NCBI GenBank assembly: GCA_965230335.1
Contig: CBDDKS010000006.1
Coordinates: forward strand, 186,001-250,000
Direction: 5' to 3'
DNA from: CBDDKS01 sp965230335
GTDB taxonomy: Bacteria; Pseudomonadota; Gammaproteobacteria; Enterobacterales; Kangiellaceae
DNA: 64,000 bases
Shown: one piece after another, positions 1 to 9,249 of the stretch
Position numbering within the stretch: position 1 is the stretch's first letter
Layout: each line of letters starts with the position of its first letter
Position numbers and translations under genes: made by a program
Notes under the pieces: generated by a model
What the model was told of the DNA's origin: nothing
Databases searched by the model: none
The model's input: the letters and a program-made list of their open reading frames with translations, nothing else

Positions 1-24
1 GATATTCAGGAAACACATTATCTT

Positions 25-1944
25 ATGAATAAATGGTCCATAACAGTAAAAACCATCCTACTGGGTATTGCACCTGCATTATTCATGTTCTCAACTCTGA
101 CACTCTATTTTATCTATGACACCTTTCAGGTTTTAGAAATACAACTTGAAAAAAAAGGAAAATTACTCGTTCAACAAACAGCAAAGGCCAGTGAATATGG
201 TGTTATTGTTCAGGCTCGGGATGAATTAAGAAAAGTCATTAAACCTTTAATGGAAGAAGAAGACTTGGTATTTGTTCATATCATCAATAATGATGGTGTT
301 GTCTTACTGGATGAAATCAATGAAAAAAATGCTCATTTAAAAAACAGTGCCAAAAAATTTACAGGCAGTGTAAGCGATTACAGTGTGCAAGAAGTTGCCA
401 GTGAATTTGATTTAGAAGAAGTGCAAAGTATAGAAGCCCCTCCTGAAGTGGGTAAGGTTATTATTGGTTTATCCAATACACAACTGGAATCCGAACAAAG
501 AAAAGTATTATTTTGGGGTTTAATACTCGCCAGTGCCTGTTTAACCTTCGCCATTATTTTTGCTTTGGTCATCGCTCGTTCTATTTCTGATCCGATTAAG
601 AACTTATCTAAAGCGGTTAAACTATTTACTTCTGGTAAATTATCGACCCGTGTTTCTGAAAAATCAGGAGGTGAATTAGGATTATTAGAATCTAATTTAA
701 ATACCATGGCCCGCTCTCTGGAAGATGCCAAAAATAAAGAAAAAGCCTATGCCCGAGTATTGGAGCGTGCCCGTGAAGATGCAGAAATGGCCAGCAGAGC
801 AAAAAGTGATTTTTTGGCCAACATGAGCCATGAATTAAGAACACCTATGAATGGCAGTCTGGGTATGCTGCAACTGCTTGATGAGACCTCTCTCACTAAT
901 GAACAAAAGGATTTCGTAGAAAATGCAATTGTCTCAACAGAACACTTGTTAAAATTAATCAATGATATTTTAGATTACTCAAAAATTGAATATGGAAAAA
1001 TCGAATTAGTCGATCACTTTTTTGATCCTAAACGACTCATCCGACAATGTATGGCACCTTTTGTTGCTGATTGTATTTCAAAGAAAATTGAAATCCTTCA
1101 TAGTTTTAATGGTACCCCCCAAGATATTGAAATCATGACCGATCCAACCCGGTTAAAACAAATTTTAATCAATATTTTAGCCAATGCTGTTAAATTTACT
1201 TTAGAAGGCTATATAGAACTGATTGCCAATTGGCAGGAAAAATCTGAAAATACATTAGCTTTTTCAATTTCAATTATGGATAGTGGTATTGGCATTGAAG
1301 AAGGTCAGTTAGAATCCATTTTCAGTTCATTTTCACAAGCTAATCCTGATGTACACACCTATTTTGGTGGTACAGGTCTTGGCTTATCCATCAGTAAACA
1401 ATTAACCGAATTGATGGGAGGTGAAATTGATGTTGAAAGTCAATTGGGTAAAGGCACTCGTTTTACTTTAAGTTTTGAGTTTCAATATCGTACGCTCTCT
1501 TCAAAAAGTTTTGTAACCAACCCCGAAGATAAAAATGTCATCTTTAATTTATCGGGCAAAATTCTTCTGGTTGAAGACAATCCCGTCAATCAAATGGTCA
1601 CACAAAGTTTATTGAAAAAAATGGGGTTGGATATCGACACAGCAATTAACGGAAAGATTGCTTTAGAAAAGTTTAAAAATGAAACTTATGACTTAATCAT
1701 TATGGATTGCCAAATGCCGGAGATGGATGGATTTGAGTGTACACAAAAGATTCGTGAACTGGAAACACATTCCAATAAAGAAAAAGTCCCTATTATCGCA
1801 CTCACAGCCAATGCTTTGTCACATGATAGAGAAAAATGTATTTCTGCCGGCATGAATGATTATTTATCAAAACCCGTGAATAAACATTTGTTGCGTGATA
1901 TGGTGAAAAACTATTTAACCAATGCCGTCAACCTGGAAACTTAA
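25..1944 (+). CDS. BarA-like hybrid sensor histidine kinase/response regulator
   Basis: Inner-membrane hybrid kinase of 639 residues that should autophosphorylate on His and pass phosphate to its own receiver. Seen in order: a first membrane helix near residues 11-31, a periplasmic sensor of about 130 residues, a second helix near 161-184, a HAMP linker, a HisKA H-box (SHELRTPMNG, His269), a HATPase domain with DSGIGI and GGTGLGLSI boxes, and a C-terminal receiver with Asp561 in IIMDCQMPEMDG. No HPt domain follows, so a separate phosphotransfer protein or another response regulator is expected. An AGGAAA lies upstream of the ATG. The stop overlaps the convergent hutF stop by a few bases. The signal sensed is not evident. 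Confidence 0.93.
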   Translation: MNKWSITVKTILLGIAPALFMFSTLTLYFIYDTFQVLEIQLEKKGKLLVQQTAKASEYGVIVQARDELRKVIKPLMEEEDLVFVHIINNDGVVLLDEINEKNAHLKNSAKKFTGSVSDYSVQEVASEFDLEEVQSIEAPPEVGKVIIGLSNTQLESEQRKVLFWGLILASACLTFAIIFALVIARSISDPIKNLSKAVKLFTSGKLSTRVSEKSGGELGLLESNLNTMARSLEDAKNKEKAYARVLERAREDAEMASRAKSDFLANMSHELRTPMNGSLGMLQLLDETSLTNEQKDFVENAIVSTEHLLKLINDILDYSKIEYGKIELVDHFFDPKRLIRQCMAPFVADCISKKIEILHSFNGTPQDIEIMTDPTRLKQILINILANAVKFTLEGYIELIANWQEKSENTLAFSISIMDSGIGIEEGQLESIFSSFSQANPDVHTYFGGTGLGLSISKQLTELMGGEIDVESQLGKGTRFTLSFEFQYRTLSSKSFVTNPEDKNVIFNLSGKILLVEDNPVNQMVTQSLLKKMGLDIDTAINGKIALEKFKNETYDLIIMDCQMPEMDGFECTQKIRELETHSNKEKVPIIALTANALSHDREKCISAGMNDYLSKPVNKHLLRDMVKNYLTNAVNLET

Positions 1945-3332
1945 AGGTGTGATATTACATTTTTCTGGACTTGCCGATAAGCCAACTCACTCGTTTCCTG
2001 GCGCGCATGAACACCGTCTTGTATCACCCATTCACCAGAAACCATGACGTCTTTTACTGGATTGTTGTTTAATGCAAACATAGCAGTATCCAAGAGAGAT
2101 GCCATATCCAGTGCATAGAGCTCTACAACATCACGGTTTAACACCAACAAATCCGCTGCATAATCTGCTTCTATTTTCCCTGTCATTCGGCAAGCAGCCG
2201 CCCCTCCTCCTATCGATGCCTGTTTCCATAAAAAATGTCCCACATGATTTTCATCATCGGTACATAAAATATTTCTTTTTTGATACTGCAAACGTTGGCT
2301 ATATTCCAACAAACATAACTCCTGCATTGGATTTAAACACACATGACTGTCCGAACCGATTCCCCAATTGCCCTGACGTTTAAAATAATCTTTTGCTTTA
2401 AACACACCATCCCCTAAATTGGCTTCTGTTGTCGGACACAATCCAGCTACGGCACCTGATGAAGCAATGAGCTCTACTTCAATATCCGTTAAATGGGTTG
2501 CATGAACCAAACACCAATGTTTATCAAAACCCACCTGATCAAATAACCATTCCACTGGTGTCGCATGATAGAATTGACGACAGGCTTCTACTTCTTTCAT
2601 TTGTTCTGCAATATGAATATGAATGGGTCGGTTCTTTGCAAAAGATTGCCACCATGGGATCAAATGCTCAAAATGTGCTTTAGATGCTGCTCTCAGTGAA
2701 TGAGGTGCACAGCCAAAAGCAATGTTATCTTCATCCTGATATTGATGATGCAATGTTTCCAGTAAAGTCTGGTAATCTTCCAAACTATGGCTAAACATTT
2801 TTTGTGTGTGACTCAGTTGTTCATCACCAAAGTTTGAACAGGCATAAAATACCGGACAATGTGTTAACTGAATCCCCGAAGACTGGGCAGCGTGAACAAT
2901 AGATTCTGACATTTCAGCGGGATTATTATATTGCTGACCACCTTGCTGATGATGCAAATAATGAAATTCTATGACCGAAGTGTATCCGTATCTCAACATT
3001 TCAATATATGCAAATTCAGCAATGATTTTCAAATCATCCGGTGAAATGAAAGGTACCGCTTTGTACATGGCATTGCGCCAACTCCAAAATGAATCAGCCT
3101 GACTCGAACGATATTCTGTTAACCCGGCCAGTATCTTTTGAAAAGCATGAGAATGCAGATTGGTCATACCCGGTATCACCGGACCTGATAATATTTGTGC
3201 ATCATCATGTTTGCCATCTTCAATACCTTGAATAACACCTTGATCAATGATCAGTGTTTTATTTTCCTGCCATCCATCAGAACATAATACCTCTTGTGCA
3301 TAGTAATGTATCACCAATACCACCTCGTTCAT
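1941..3332 (-). CDS. hutF: formimidoylglutamate deiminase
   Basis: Amidohydrolase-family enzyme that converts N-formimino-L-glutamate to N-formyl-L-glutamate and ammonia in the five-step histidine pathway. Seen: the metal-binding HSHAFQ motif near residue 61, HIHIAEQ near 240, an HATHLTD segment, GSDSHVCLNP, and a C-terminal ADLLVLNRD typical of this superfamily. Length (463) fits HutF. It diverges from hutI, which supplies its substrate. The ATG at 3332 has no Shine-Dalgarno; a GTG six codons in (3314) follows GAGGTG at good spacing and may be the true start. The partner hutG (N-formylglutamate deformylase), hutH and hutU are not in the window. Confidence 0.9.
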   Translation of the reverse strand: MNEVVLVIHYYAQEVLCSDGWQENKTLIIDQGVIQGIEDGKHDDAQILSGPVIPGMTNLHSHAFQKILAGLTEYRSSQADSFWSWRNAMYKAVPFISPDDLKIIAEFAYIEMLRYGYTSVIEFHYLHHQQGGQQYNNPAEMSESIVHAAQSSGIQLTHCPVFYACSNFGDEQLSHTQKMFSHSLEDYQTLLETLHHQYQDEDNIAFGCAPHSLRAASKAHFEHLIPWWQSFAKNRPIHIHIAEQMKEVEACRQFYHATPVEWLFDQVGFDKHWCLVHATHLTDIEVELIASSGAVAGLCPTTEANLGDGVFKAKDYFKRQGNWGIGSDSHVCLNPMQELCLLEYSQRLQYQKRNILCTDDENHVGHFLWKQASIGGGAAACRMTGKIEADYAADLLVLNRDVVELYALDMASLLDTAMFALNNNPVKDVMVSGEWVIQDGVHARQETSELAYRQVQKNVISHL

Positions 3333-3380
3333 TTTTAATTTGATAAGCTATTTTATGTAACTATTGAATGAACAACAACC

Positions 3381-3431
3381 AGAGCCTGTTTATCTTTTAT
3401 AGGTTAAACCTGTAAAAGATAAACAGGCTCT
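3381..3431. repeat. 51-nt near-perfect hairpin between hutF and hutI
   Basis: Arms of 23 nt (3381-3403 and 3409-3431), beginning AGAGCCTGTT and ending AACAGGCTCT, with one mismatch and a 5-nt TTAAA loop. It sits between two divergent genes, so it is not a simple terminator. The arm recurs with 19 of 22 matches at the right end of an element near 14.13-14.26 kb, which suggests a small mobile repeat rather than a hut-specific operator. The rest of the 235-nt intergenic stretch shows no other clear structure. Confidence 0.8.
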
Positions 3432-3567
3432 AATAAATATCAAGGTTCTATCACTGTATGACTCAATGAACGAACTTTCAGTTAATTAAAAAACCTTAAG
3501 GCAAACATCTTGTCAAGGTTGATTTTAACGCATATGCTATTGCTAAATAAAATAACTATTGAGGCTT

Positions 3568-4887
3568 ATGCCTGACTTGAATAACAATATGACTCACTCA
3601 CACGCCAGTTTCCCCGAATGTTTCGACACTCTATGGATCAATGCCAATCTTATCACCTTATCTCCACAGCTTGATGGCTACGGACATTTACCAAAGGCTG
3701 CCATTGCCAGCCATCAGGGAAAAATTTGTTTTGTTGGCCAATTAGATAATACTCAAATAACCAACCTGGTCAACAATAAAGCATCTCAAGACTCTTATCA
3801 AATTATCGATCTGAACCATCTTTGGGTAACACCCGGCTTAATTGATTGCCATACCCATATTGTTTATGCTGGCAATAGAGCGTCCGAATTTGAACAACGT
3901 TTAACGGGCATCCGATATGATGATATTGCAAAACAAGGCGGTGGCATTTTATCGACGGTAAAAGCAACTCGCGAAGCCAGTCATGAGCAATTAATGACAG
4001 CCACTTTACCAAGAATACAAACCTTATTGGATGAAGGCGTTACAACCATTGAAATAAAATCTGGTTATGGATTAACCTTAGAAGATGAAATTAAAATGCT
4101 GGAAGTCGCAAAATCTCTTGCAATAGATTTGCCCTTTCATCTTGAAGCAACCTGTTTAGCAGCTCATACATTGCCACCAGAATATAAAAATCGACCCGAT
4201 GATTATATCCAATATATTACTCATACCATTTTACCTGAGATTCAACAAAAACAACTGGCCACCAGCGTTGATGCTTTTTGTGAAACCATTGGGTTTTCAC
4301 CTGCACAAGTGAATGACTTATTTAAAACAGCGAAAACATTAGGATTTAAATTAAAACTGCATGCCGAACAATTATCTGATCAAAAGGGAGCTCAACTGGC
4401 ATCAGACTATTGTGCTTTATCTGCCGATCATTTGGAATACATCTCTGAAGAAAGTATTCAAAGTATGGCACAAAACGATACGGTTGCAGTTCTGTTACCT
4501 GGCGCATTTTATTACTTACATGAAACCCAAAAACCTCCGGTAGCACTATTCCGAAAACATCAGGTTCCTATGGCCATCGCTACCGATTGTAACCCTGGCA
4601 GTTCTCCTTGCACGTCTCTCTTACTGATGTTGAATATGGCTTGTACTCTCTTTCAATTAACCCCCGAAGAAGCATTAAAAGGTATCACTATCCACGCAGC
4701 ACAAGCTTTAGATATTGAAAAAGACTATGGCAGTTTAGAAACAGGAAAAATCGCCAATCTGGCTATCTGGGATATTCAATCACCAGCCGAGCTCAGTTAT
4801 ACTATGGGGCAAAATCCTTGTGTTGGCGTTGTCTATCAAGGAAATCTTGTTCTGGAAAAAATACCTTTTCACTATTTACGCTCATGA
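3568..4887 (+). CDS. hutI: imidazolonepropionase
   Basis: Zinc/iron amidohydrolase that opens 4-imidazolone-5-propionate to N-formimino-L-glutamate, the step before HutF. Seen: the HutI signature DCHTHIVYAGNRASEFEQR with metal-binding HTH, LHAEQLSDQKGA with a conserved His, ATDCNPGSSPC near residue 340, and an amidohydrolase tail (KIANLAIWD). About 439 residues, normal for the family. The first ATG at 3568 follows GAGG at short spacing; ATG 3589 is an alternative. Its stop overlaps the nth start (ATGA), giving translational coupling. Divergent from hutF across a hairpin. Confidence 0.93.
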   Translation: MPDLNNNMTHSHASFPECFDTLWINANLITLSPQLDGYGHLPKAAIASHQGKICFVGQLDNTQITNLVNNKASQDSYQIIDLNHLWVTPGLIDCHTHIVYAGNRASEFEQRLTGIRYDDIAKQGGGILSTVKATREASHEQLMTATLPRIQTLLDEGVTTIEIKSGYGLTLEDEIKMLEVAKSLAIDLPFHLEATCLAAHTLPPEYKNRPDDYIQYITHTILPEIQQKQLATSVDAFCETIGFSPAQVNDLFKTAKTLGFKLKLHAEQLSDQKGAQLASDYCALSADHLEYISEESIQSMAQNDTVAVLLPGAFYYLHETQKPPVALFRKHQVPMAIATDCNPGSSPCTSLLLMLNMACTLFQLTPEEALKGITIHAAQALDIEKDYGSLETGKIANLAIWDIQSPAELSYTMGQNPCVGVVYQGNLVLEKIPFHYLRS

Positions 4888-5531
4888 ATGCACAAAAAAG
4901 ACAATTGATATTTGAACGTTTTCAAAAAAACAATCCTGCTCCAACCACCGAATTAGAATATCAAACTCCTTTTGAACTACTCATTGCCGTTATCTTATCA
5001 GCCCAAGCAACGGATATCAGTGTCAATAAAGCCACAAAACCTTTATTTGCCGTTGCTAATACACCTCAGAAGATAGCCAACTTGGGAGAAATACAATTAA
5101 AGAGTCATATAAAAACGATTGGTCTATTTAATACTAAAGCAAAAAATATTATAAAAACCTGTCAAATTTTAATTGAGCAACATGAAAGCCAAGTACCTGA
5201 AGACAGAGCAGCACTGGAAGCCTTACCTGGCGTTGGAAGAAAAACAGCCAATGTGGTATTAAATACGGCCTTCGGCCATGAAACCATGGCCGTTGATACA
5301 CATATTTTTCGTGTGTCTAATCGTACGGGTTTGGCACCTGGAAAAAATGTCGTTGAAGTTGAAAAAAAATTATTAAAGTTTGTTCCCAAACCCTTTTTAA
5401 AAGATGCTCACCATTGGTTAATATTACATGGTCGATATACTTGCGTTGCCAGAAAACCCAAATGCACTCATTGTTTAATCCAGGATCTCTGTGACTTTAA
5501 AGATAAACATTTCTCAACAGAAAATGTATAA
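4884..5531 (+). CDS. nth: endonuclease III (DNA glycosylase/AP lyase)
   Basis: Base-excision-repair enzyme that removes oxidised pyrimidines and nicks abasic sites. Seen: the helix-hairpin-helix LPGVGRKTANVVL with the catalytic Lys, VDTHIFRVSNR with the catalytic Asp, and a C-terminal 4Fe-4S motif C-x6-C-x2-C-x5-C (CVARKPKCTHCLIQDLC). The start at 4884 gives MNAQKRQLIF and 215 residues, matching the roughly 211 of E. coli Nth; the frame stays open further upstream inside hutI but that part is not family-like. The ATGA overlap with hutI implies co-translation with a histidine-catabolic gene, an unusual partner. Confidence 0.95.
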   Translation: MNAQKRQLIFERFQKNNPAPTTELEYQTPFELLIAVILSAQATDISVNKATKPLFAVANTPQKIANLGEIQLKSHIKTIGLFNTKAKNIIKTCQILIEQHESQVPEDRAALEALPGVGRKTANVVLNTAFGHETMAVDTHIFRVSNRTGLAPGKNVVEVEKKLLKFVPKPFLKDAHHWLILHGRYTCVARKPKCTHCLIQDLCDFKDKHFSTENV

Positions 5532-5909
5532 TCATTTACATACAAAACTATAATGAATAAGGAGCTGTTGTTCTTTCATTGCCACTGTTGTTAATTTTAT
5601 GAAAATTTCAATTAAAACTCGAAAATGCTGTTGAATTATTCAAATAAATGATAAGCAGTGCAGAAAAATTTTTTATGGATTTGGTCATAAAAGAACAACA
5701 GAGCTTAAACTTTTAATATATTTAACCCTTTTCTGATGACTTTACATTGATCCCATATTTCTTGTATATCTCGTATTTATTATTTAAATCGCGAAAGCCA
5801 TTAAAAAAATGAATGATATATATGTTAAATATTAGTTTTAAAAAAATGCAACATACATAGAATACTTTAGATAGAGCATATTATCGAGAGCATCAAGTTT
5901 TAATCATTA
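5532..5909. other. AT-rich intergenic region with a long inverted repeat
   Basis: This 378-nt gap between nth and the SARP-type regulator has no convincing gene. It contains a perfect 12-bp inverted repeat, CTGTTGTTCTTT at 5565-5576 and AAAGAACAACAG at 5690-5701, enclosing about 113 nt. This could be a miniature inverted-repeat element or a long-stem transcript. The remainder, up to the regulator start, is extremely AT-rich and presumably holds its promoter; no clear -35/-10 pair or copies of the GTTAC iterons found downstream of the regulator were seen. Confidence 0.6.
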
Positions 5910-8900
5910 ATGAGTAAAGCTATGAAACGGTCTAACGCTACTATTGCTCCAATCAGTTTTCAGCCATTATTGAGAACAAGGCTGTTTAGACACTTTGAAA
6001 GTAATGATATATATGCTCATTGGATTGCAGGGCCTCCTGGCTCAGGAAAAACCACTTTAGTCAGCTCATGGATAAAAAACAGTCAAACAGATTGTATCTG
6101 GGTACAATCGCAAAACATATATAATGATATTTCTGCATTTTACAATGAAATCAGTCAAATTGTAAAAACTAATCACAAAGAATGTAATTTACCTTTATAC
6201 AACAATGAATATTACGTCGATAAGAAAAATTTTTCTGATATTTTCTTCGATAAATTATTCAAGTTATTAGAGAAAAAAACCGCCCTGGTTATTGATAACA
6301 GTCATTTATTTACCATCAACTCTGAGATTCTATATAGCTTAATTGTTGCAATAAAAAAAACAAAAAATCATAATATTATTATCATAAGTAGGGATAACCC
6401 GCCACAGGAATTTATGGAATTGGTAATACAACAAAAATTAAATATCATTGACTGGAATGAATTAAAATTTACAAAAATAGAAGCTATTAAACTATTAAAA
6501 CAAAATGGAATACTTTCATTTAATATCATCAATGAATGTATTGAATCAACACACGGGTGGGTTTCCGGTTTATCATTATGCTCACAAAATGGATGCGATA
6601 AATTTCCGCAAAAAAGGTTTATGGAATCAATCGATCTGTCAAATGTATTTAACACCTTTACATCAGATGTCATTAATAAATTTAATCACTCTGAGAGAAG
6701 AGTTTTATTAATCGCATCGAATATCTCACATTGGAGCATTGATACACTTTCATTAATATCCTCAGAAACTCATCAAAAATGCAATGAAATCATAAATTAT
6801 TTATATGAAAAAAATTATTTTATTTATGCAAAACCAGAAAAAATAAAAAAGTATTATTTTCATCCTTTTTTTAAAAATTTTTTACAAGAACTTTTTTTTA
6901 AAACTTTCAATAAAAAAGAACAAAATATTTTATTAGAAAGAACAGCGGAAGTTTTATTAAGCAAAAATGATTATATCAATGCTGCCAAAATTTACTCACA
7001 GATACGTGATTTTTCCAAGTTAAAGAAAACCATCATACATCACAAAAATAAACTATTATATTCAGAAAAATCGTTGCAAGTCATTGAATGGATTTCAACA
7101 TTTCCTCAACATTTTCTAGATGAAAATCATGATATATATTTAATTAAAGCAGAAACTTTACTTCCATCTAACATCAAAGAATCAATACAGATCTATCAGG
7201 ATATTTACAACAAAGAAAAAAAACAATTTAATTTATTACCTCAATTAATCGCATGGTCTGGTATAGTAAACTGTTATTGTCTTTTGTTTGACTATCGACA
7301 CATGAAGTATTGGATAAATGAAATAAAACCCTTGTTTGATTTTATAGAAATGCTCCCTGATGTAACACAACAAGCAAAAATACTCACATCACTACTAAAC
7401 ATCAACATAATTTATCATGGACATACTAATATATTCCCTAAACTTATCATGCTGTGTGAAAGCATTCTTGATAAATTAGATAACAAGAACCAAGTAAACA
7501 TTACTTTACTTTTAATAACACACTCTATTTTAACTAATAATTTTAGTCATGCACATAATCTATTAAGATTAACAGAAAATATTAATAAAAAGACATATAT
7601 TAATATTTCTAATATGATTATCTGGCATCTTTTAAATTCTGAAATCAACTGGATGCAAGGTGATTTTGAAAGTGCAATTTCATACAGTAAATTATCAGAA
7701 AAAAAATGTGTCGAATCAGGCAATAAAACATTATCCAACTTAACTTTATATCAATTATCAACCATTTCATTATTACAAAATAACACAGAATCAACAGACG
7801 CTTATCTACTACAACTCAAGTTATCTATTAACACAATAAATGCTTTTGATTTATGCCTTTATCATCAACTTGTAGGATGGAAATTCCTTTGTAATAAAAA
7901 AACAAGTACTGCTTTAGATAATTTAAAGACTGCTTATAAACAAGCATCTAAATGTGAAATAAAAATTCTAAAAATAAGAAGCATTTTTTTAATTTGCATG
8001 ACTTATCTTTCCATAAATGACATAGATGAATACAGTAATTATTTTGAAGAGTTTAATAAAAATACTGTTTTTTCAAATGAACATATTTATATTGCTTGTC
8101 TAAAAAATTTATTGGAATCCTACAAATATTTCATACAACATAACCATGAAAAATGTTTTAATTTACTGCATATTTTTCTGAAAGACTCTCAATCCATAGG
8201 TTTTATTCATTATTTTGGTAGAGTCAATTGGATATTAAGTTCTTTATATACTCTGGCATTGACTAATAACAGTCATAAAGACTTTATAGAGCACTTAATT
8301 ATAAAGCAAGAAATACAGCCTGATTCAAATATAACCAACACTTTTTTATGGCCTTGGAAAATTAAGATCAAATTATTAGGCAATGTTAAAATATGGATTG
8401 AAAATAATGAAGTGACGCATGGAAAAAAAGAAAATCACAAACCTTATCAACTCCTTAAATTGCTGGTTATACAAAATAAAGCTTTAAACTATCATGATGT
8501 TATTAATTTCTTATGGCCTGACGCTCGCATGGAAAACCCAGAAGAAAATTTAAAAATAACAGTAGCACGATTGAGAAAAATCATTGGAAAACAAACCATC
8601 ATTCAAAAATCAAAAACCTTACAACTTAACAAAAAAATATGCTGGGTAGATTGCCTGGCTGTTGAAAACATTATCAATAAAATAAAACATGAACATTATA
8701 CCAAGCCGAATCAACTAATAAAAATAATGCAATATTTAATTGAATTATATACTTCTGATTTTTATGTCAGTGAAAAAGATCATTATTGGATTGAAAGTTA
8801 TAGGGAAAGTTTGAAACGGGACTATTTTAAAACATTGCAATGCTGTGTAGAAATGTTAATTCAAAAAAATGAATATGAATTTTCAGAAAAAGTATGTTGG

Positions 8901-9089
8901 CATGCCATAAAAACCAACCCTCTAAATGAAGCCTTTTATATCATTTTAATGAAATTATTTAAAAAATTGAATAAAGTTAATGAAGTAAAAACCATTTACA
9001 CTATTTGTTACCGAACATTCGATGAAATGTTATCTATACAACCCAGCAAATCCTTGCGTTCATTACATGATAATTTAATTTCAAATTAA
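5910..9089 (+). CDS. SARP/BTAD-type STAND transcriptional regulator
   Basis: Large (1059 residues) signal-transduction ATPase fused to a SARP-like DNA-binding module. Seen: a P-loop GPPGSGKTT at residues 41-49, a hydrophobic strand ALVIDNSHLF suited to Walker B, a MalT-like NTPase/winged-helix region to about 350, a long helical TPR-like middle, then from about residue 818 an OmpR-type winged helix (LLGNVKIWIENNEV...PYQLLKLLVIQ...LWPDA...VARLRKIIG) and a BTAD domain to the C-terminus. It lacks the LuxR helix-turn-helix of MalT itself. The gene is visibly more AT-rich than its neighbours, with many A and T runs, suggesting separate ancestry. The start is uncertain (ATG 5910 or 5922). The downstream secreted protein and its iteron-bearing promoter are the obvious candidate target. 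Confidence 0.85.
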   Translation: MSKAMKRSNATIAPISFQPLLRTRLFRHFESNDIYAHWIAGPPGSGKTTLVSSWIKNSQTDCIWVQSQNIYNDISAFYNEISQIVKTNHKECNLPLYNNEYYVDKKNFSDIFFDKLFKLLEKKTALVIDNSHLFTINSEILYSLIVAIKKTKNHNIIIISRDNPPQEFMELVIQQKLNIIDWNELKFTKIEAIKLLKQNGILSFNIINECIESTHGWVSGLSLCSQNGCDKFPQKRFMESIDLSNVFNTFTSDVINKFNHSERRVLLIASNISHWSIDTLSLISSETHQKCNEIINYLYEKNYFIYAKPEKIKKYYFHPFFKNFLQELFFKTFNKKEQNILLERTAEVLLSKNDYINAAKIYSQIRDFSKLKKTIIHHKNKLLYSEKSLQVIEWISTFPQHFLDENHDIYLIKAETLLPSNIKESIQIYQDIYNKEKKQFNLLPQLIAWSGIVNCYCLLFDYRHMKYWINEIKPLFDFIEMLPDVTQQAKILTSLLNINIIYHGHTNIFPKLIMLCESILDKLDNKNQVNITLLLITHSILTNNFSHAHNLLRLTENINKKTYINISNMIIWHLLNSEINWMQGDFESAISYSKLSEKKCVESGNKTLSNLTLYQLSTISLLQNNTESTDAYLLQLKLSINTINAFDLCLYHQLVGWKFLCNKKTSTALDNLKTAYKQASKCEIKILKIRSIFLICMTYLSINDIDEYSNYFEEFNKNTVFSNEHIYIACLKNLLESYKYFIQHNHEKCFNLLHIFLKDSQSIGFIHYFGRVNWILSSLYTLALTNNSHKDFIEHLIIKQEIQPDSNITNTFLWPWKIKIKLLGNVKIWIENNEVTHGKKENHKPYQLLKLLVIQNKALNYHDVINFLWPDARMENPEENLKITVARLRKIIGKQTIIQKSKTLQLNKKICWVDCLAVENIINKIKHEHYTKPNQLIKIMQYLIELYTSDFYVSEKDHYWIESYRESLKRDYFKTLQCCVEMLIQKNEYEFSEKVCWHAIKTNPLNEAFYIILMKLFKKLNKVNEVKTIYTICYRTFDEMLSIQPSKSLRSLHDNLISN

Positions 9090-9125
9090 ATTATTGAATA
9101 TGAACTATTCATGACAAAAAGCTTT

Positions 9126-9182
9126 GTTACTTAATCAGTTACCTTAATCGTTCCCTTATTCGTTACTACTCAATTGTATTCT
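9126..9182 (+). promoter_or_regulatory. four 12-bp iterons overlapping a putative promoter
   Basis: GTTAC, GTTAC, GTTCC and GTTAC begin at 9126, 9138, 9150 and 9162, an exact 12-bp period; full units read GTTACTTAATCA, GTTACCTTAATC, GTTCCCTTATTC and GTTACTACTCAA. A -10-like TATTCT lies at 9177-9182, and the expected -35 position falls in the third unit. Taking heptamers (GTTACTA, 9162-9168), the last one ends 8 bp before this -10. Known SARP activators bind direct heptamer repeats that overlap the -35, with the last about 8 bp from the -10, so this is a likely operator for the adjacent regulator. The -10 choice is mine and unproven. Confidence 0.6.
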
Positions 9183-9249
9183 AATCACGCACTGAAAATA
9201 CTTTTTCAAGTGCTTCTACTCCATAACATTTAACTTTAAGGTGACTATT

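Noticed and set aside
378..731. 117-codon open frame antisense to the hybrid kinase
   Set aside because: The kinase motifs on the plus strand are intact and the antisense protein resembles nothing.
3381..3431. hairpin as an intrinsic terminator of hutF or hutI
   Set aside because: It lies upstream of both divergent genes, not downstream, and has no T tract; listed as a repeat instead.
9126..9173. possible CRISPR-like array (four short repeats)
   Set aside because: The units are only 12 bp without spacers, so they are iterons at a promoter, not a CRISPR array.
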